Assembly (NCBI GenBank): GCA_037178855.1
Contig: JASJZC010000005.1
Location: 2,542,001-2,606,000 of the forward strand
From: Oscheius sp. JU75
Lineage: Eukaryota; Nematoda; Chromadorea; Rhabditida; Rhabditidae
Direction: 5' to 3'
Length of the DNA stretch: 64,000 nucleotides
Shown here: positions 63,968 to 64,000 of the stretch, piece by piece
Position numbering within the stretch: position 1 is the stretch's first letter
Layout: the number at the start of each line of letters is the position of its first letter
Program-made: the position numbers and the translations under genes
Notes under the pieces: generated by a model
What the model was told of the DNA's origin: nothing
Databases searched by the model: none
Seen by the model: only the letters and a program-made list of their open reading frames with translations

Positions 63968-64000
63968 CTGAAAAATGGAATGAATTAATACCCTCGGTTC

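Overview
This is eukaryotic nuclear DNA from a nematode, not a prokaryote. Seen directly: genes are split by very short introns (mostly 35-45 nt) with T-rich tttcag-type acceptors, and many start codons lie a few bases after such an acceptor, as expected for spliced-leader trans-splicing. The strongest lineage marker is a decayed major-sperm-protein (MSP) domain gene at 30637-30972. It sits beside an intronless two-PDZ gene of a kind expanded in nematodes, and an intronless tyrosine-phosphatase-like gene lies elsewhere in the window. Base composition is fairly even. The species cannot be named from the sequence alone, and gene symbols are C. elegans-style orthologue guesses.

Layout. 1-5 kb: the start of an unknown minus-strand gene, a divergent secreted Cys-rich gene, and an ACAD9/VLCAD-type acyl-CoA dehydrogenase (minus) whose last intron holds an entire tetraspanin gene. 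5.4-11.2 kb: a type II diacylglycerol kinase (two C1, split catalytic region, SAM). 11.6-18.1 kb: three minus-strand genes 225-265 bp apart, possibly an operon: mannose-6-phosphate isomerase, a GLE1-type mRNA-export factor and an NHL/TRIM-like protein. 18.3-24.9 kb: a large TFIIIC subunit 1 (GTF3C1) gene, with an intronless antisense phosphatase-like gene that has lost its catalytic cysteine inside one intron. 25-27.8 kb: a TIMMDC1-like mitochondrial protein and a convergent seven-TM receptor-like gene. 28-31 kb: gene-poor, ending in the MSP pseudogene. 31.2-43.8 kb: the PDZ gene with a secreted-peptide ORF three bases after its stop, several nematode genes I do not recognise, and a PP1 glycogen-targeting subunit (KVRF motif plus CBM21). 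43.8-53.9 kb: a PiT phosphate transporter between two large non-coding tracts, one with a 139-bp (CT)n run. 53.9-62.1 kb: a complete L-type calcium channel alpha-1 subunit (egl-19 type). 63.3-64 kb: a MIA40/CHCHD4-like oxidoreductase with CNC in place of CPC, and the last exon of an ACTL6/BAF53-type actin-related protein.

The genes do not form one pathway; this is ordinary mixed nematode gene order. The points most worth a second look are the genes within introns, the inactive-looking phosphatase, the CNC variant, the GC-AG intron, the hairpin in a calcium-channel intron, two families of short dispersed repeats and the tRNA-like relics. I found no wholly new multi-gene system.
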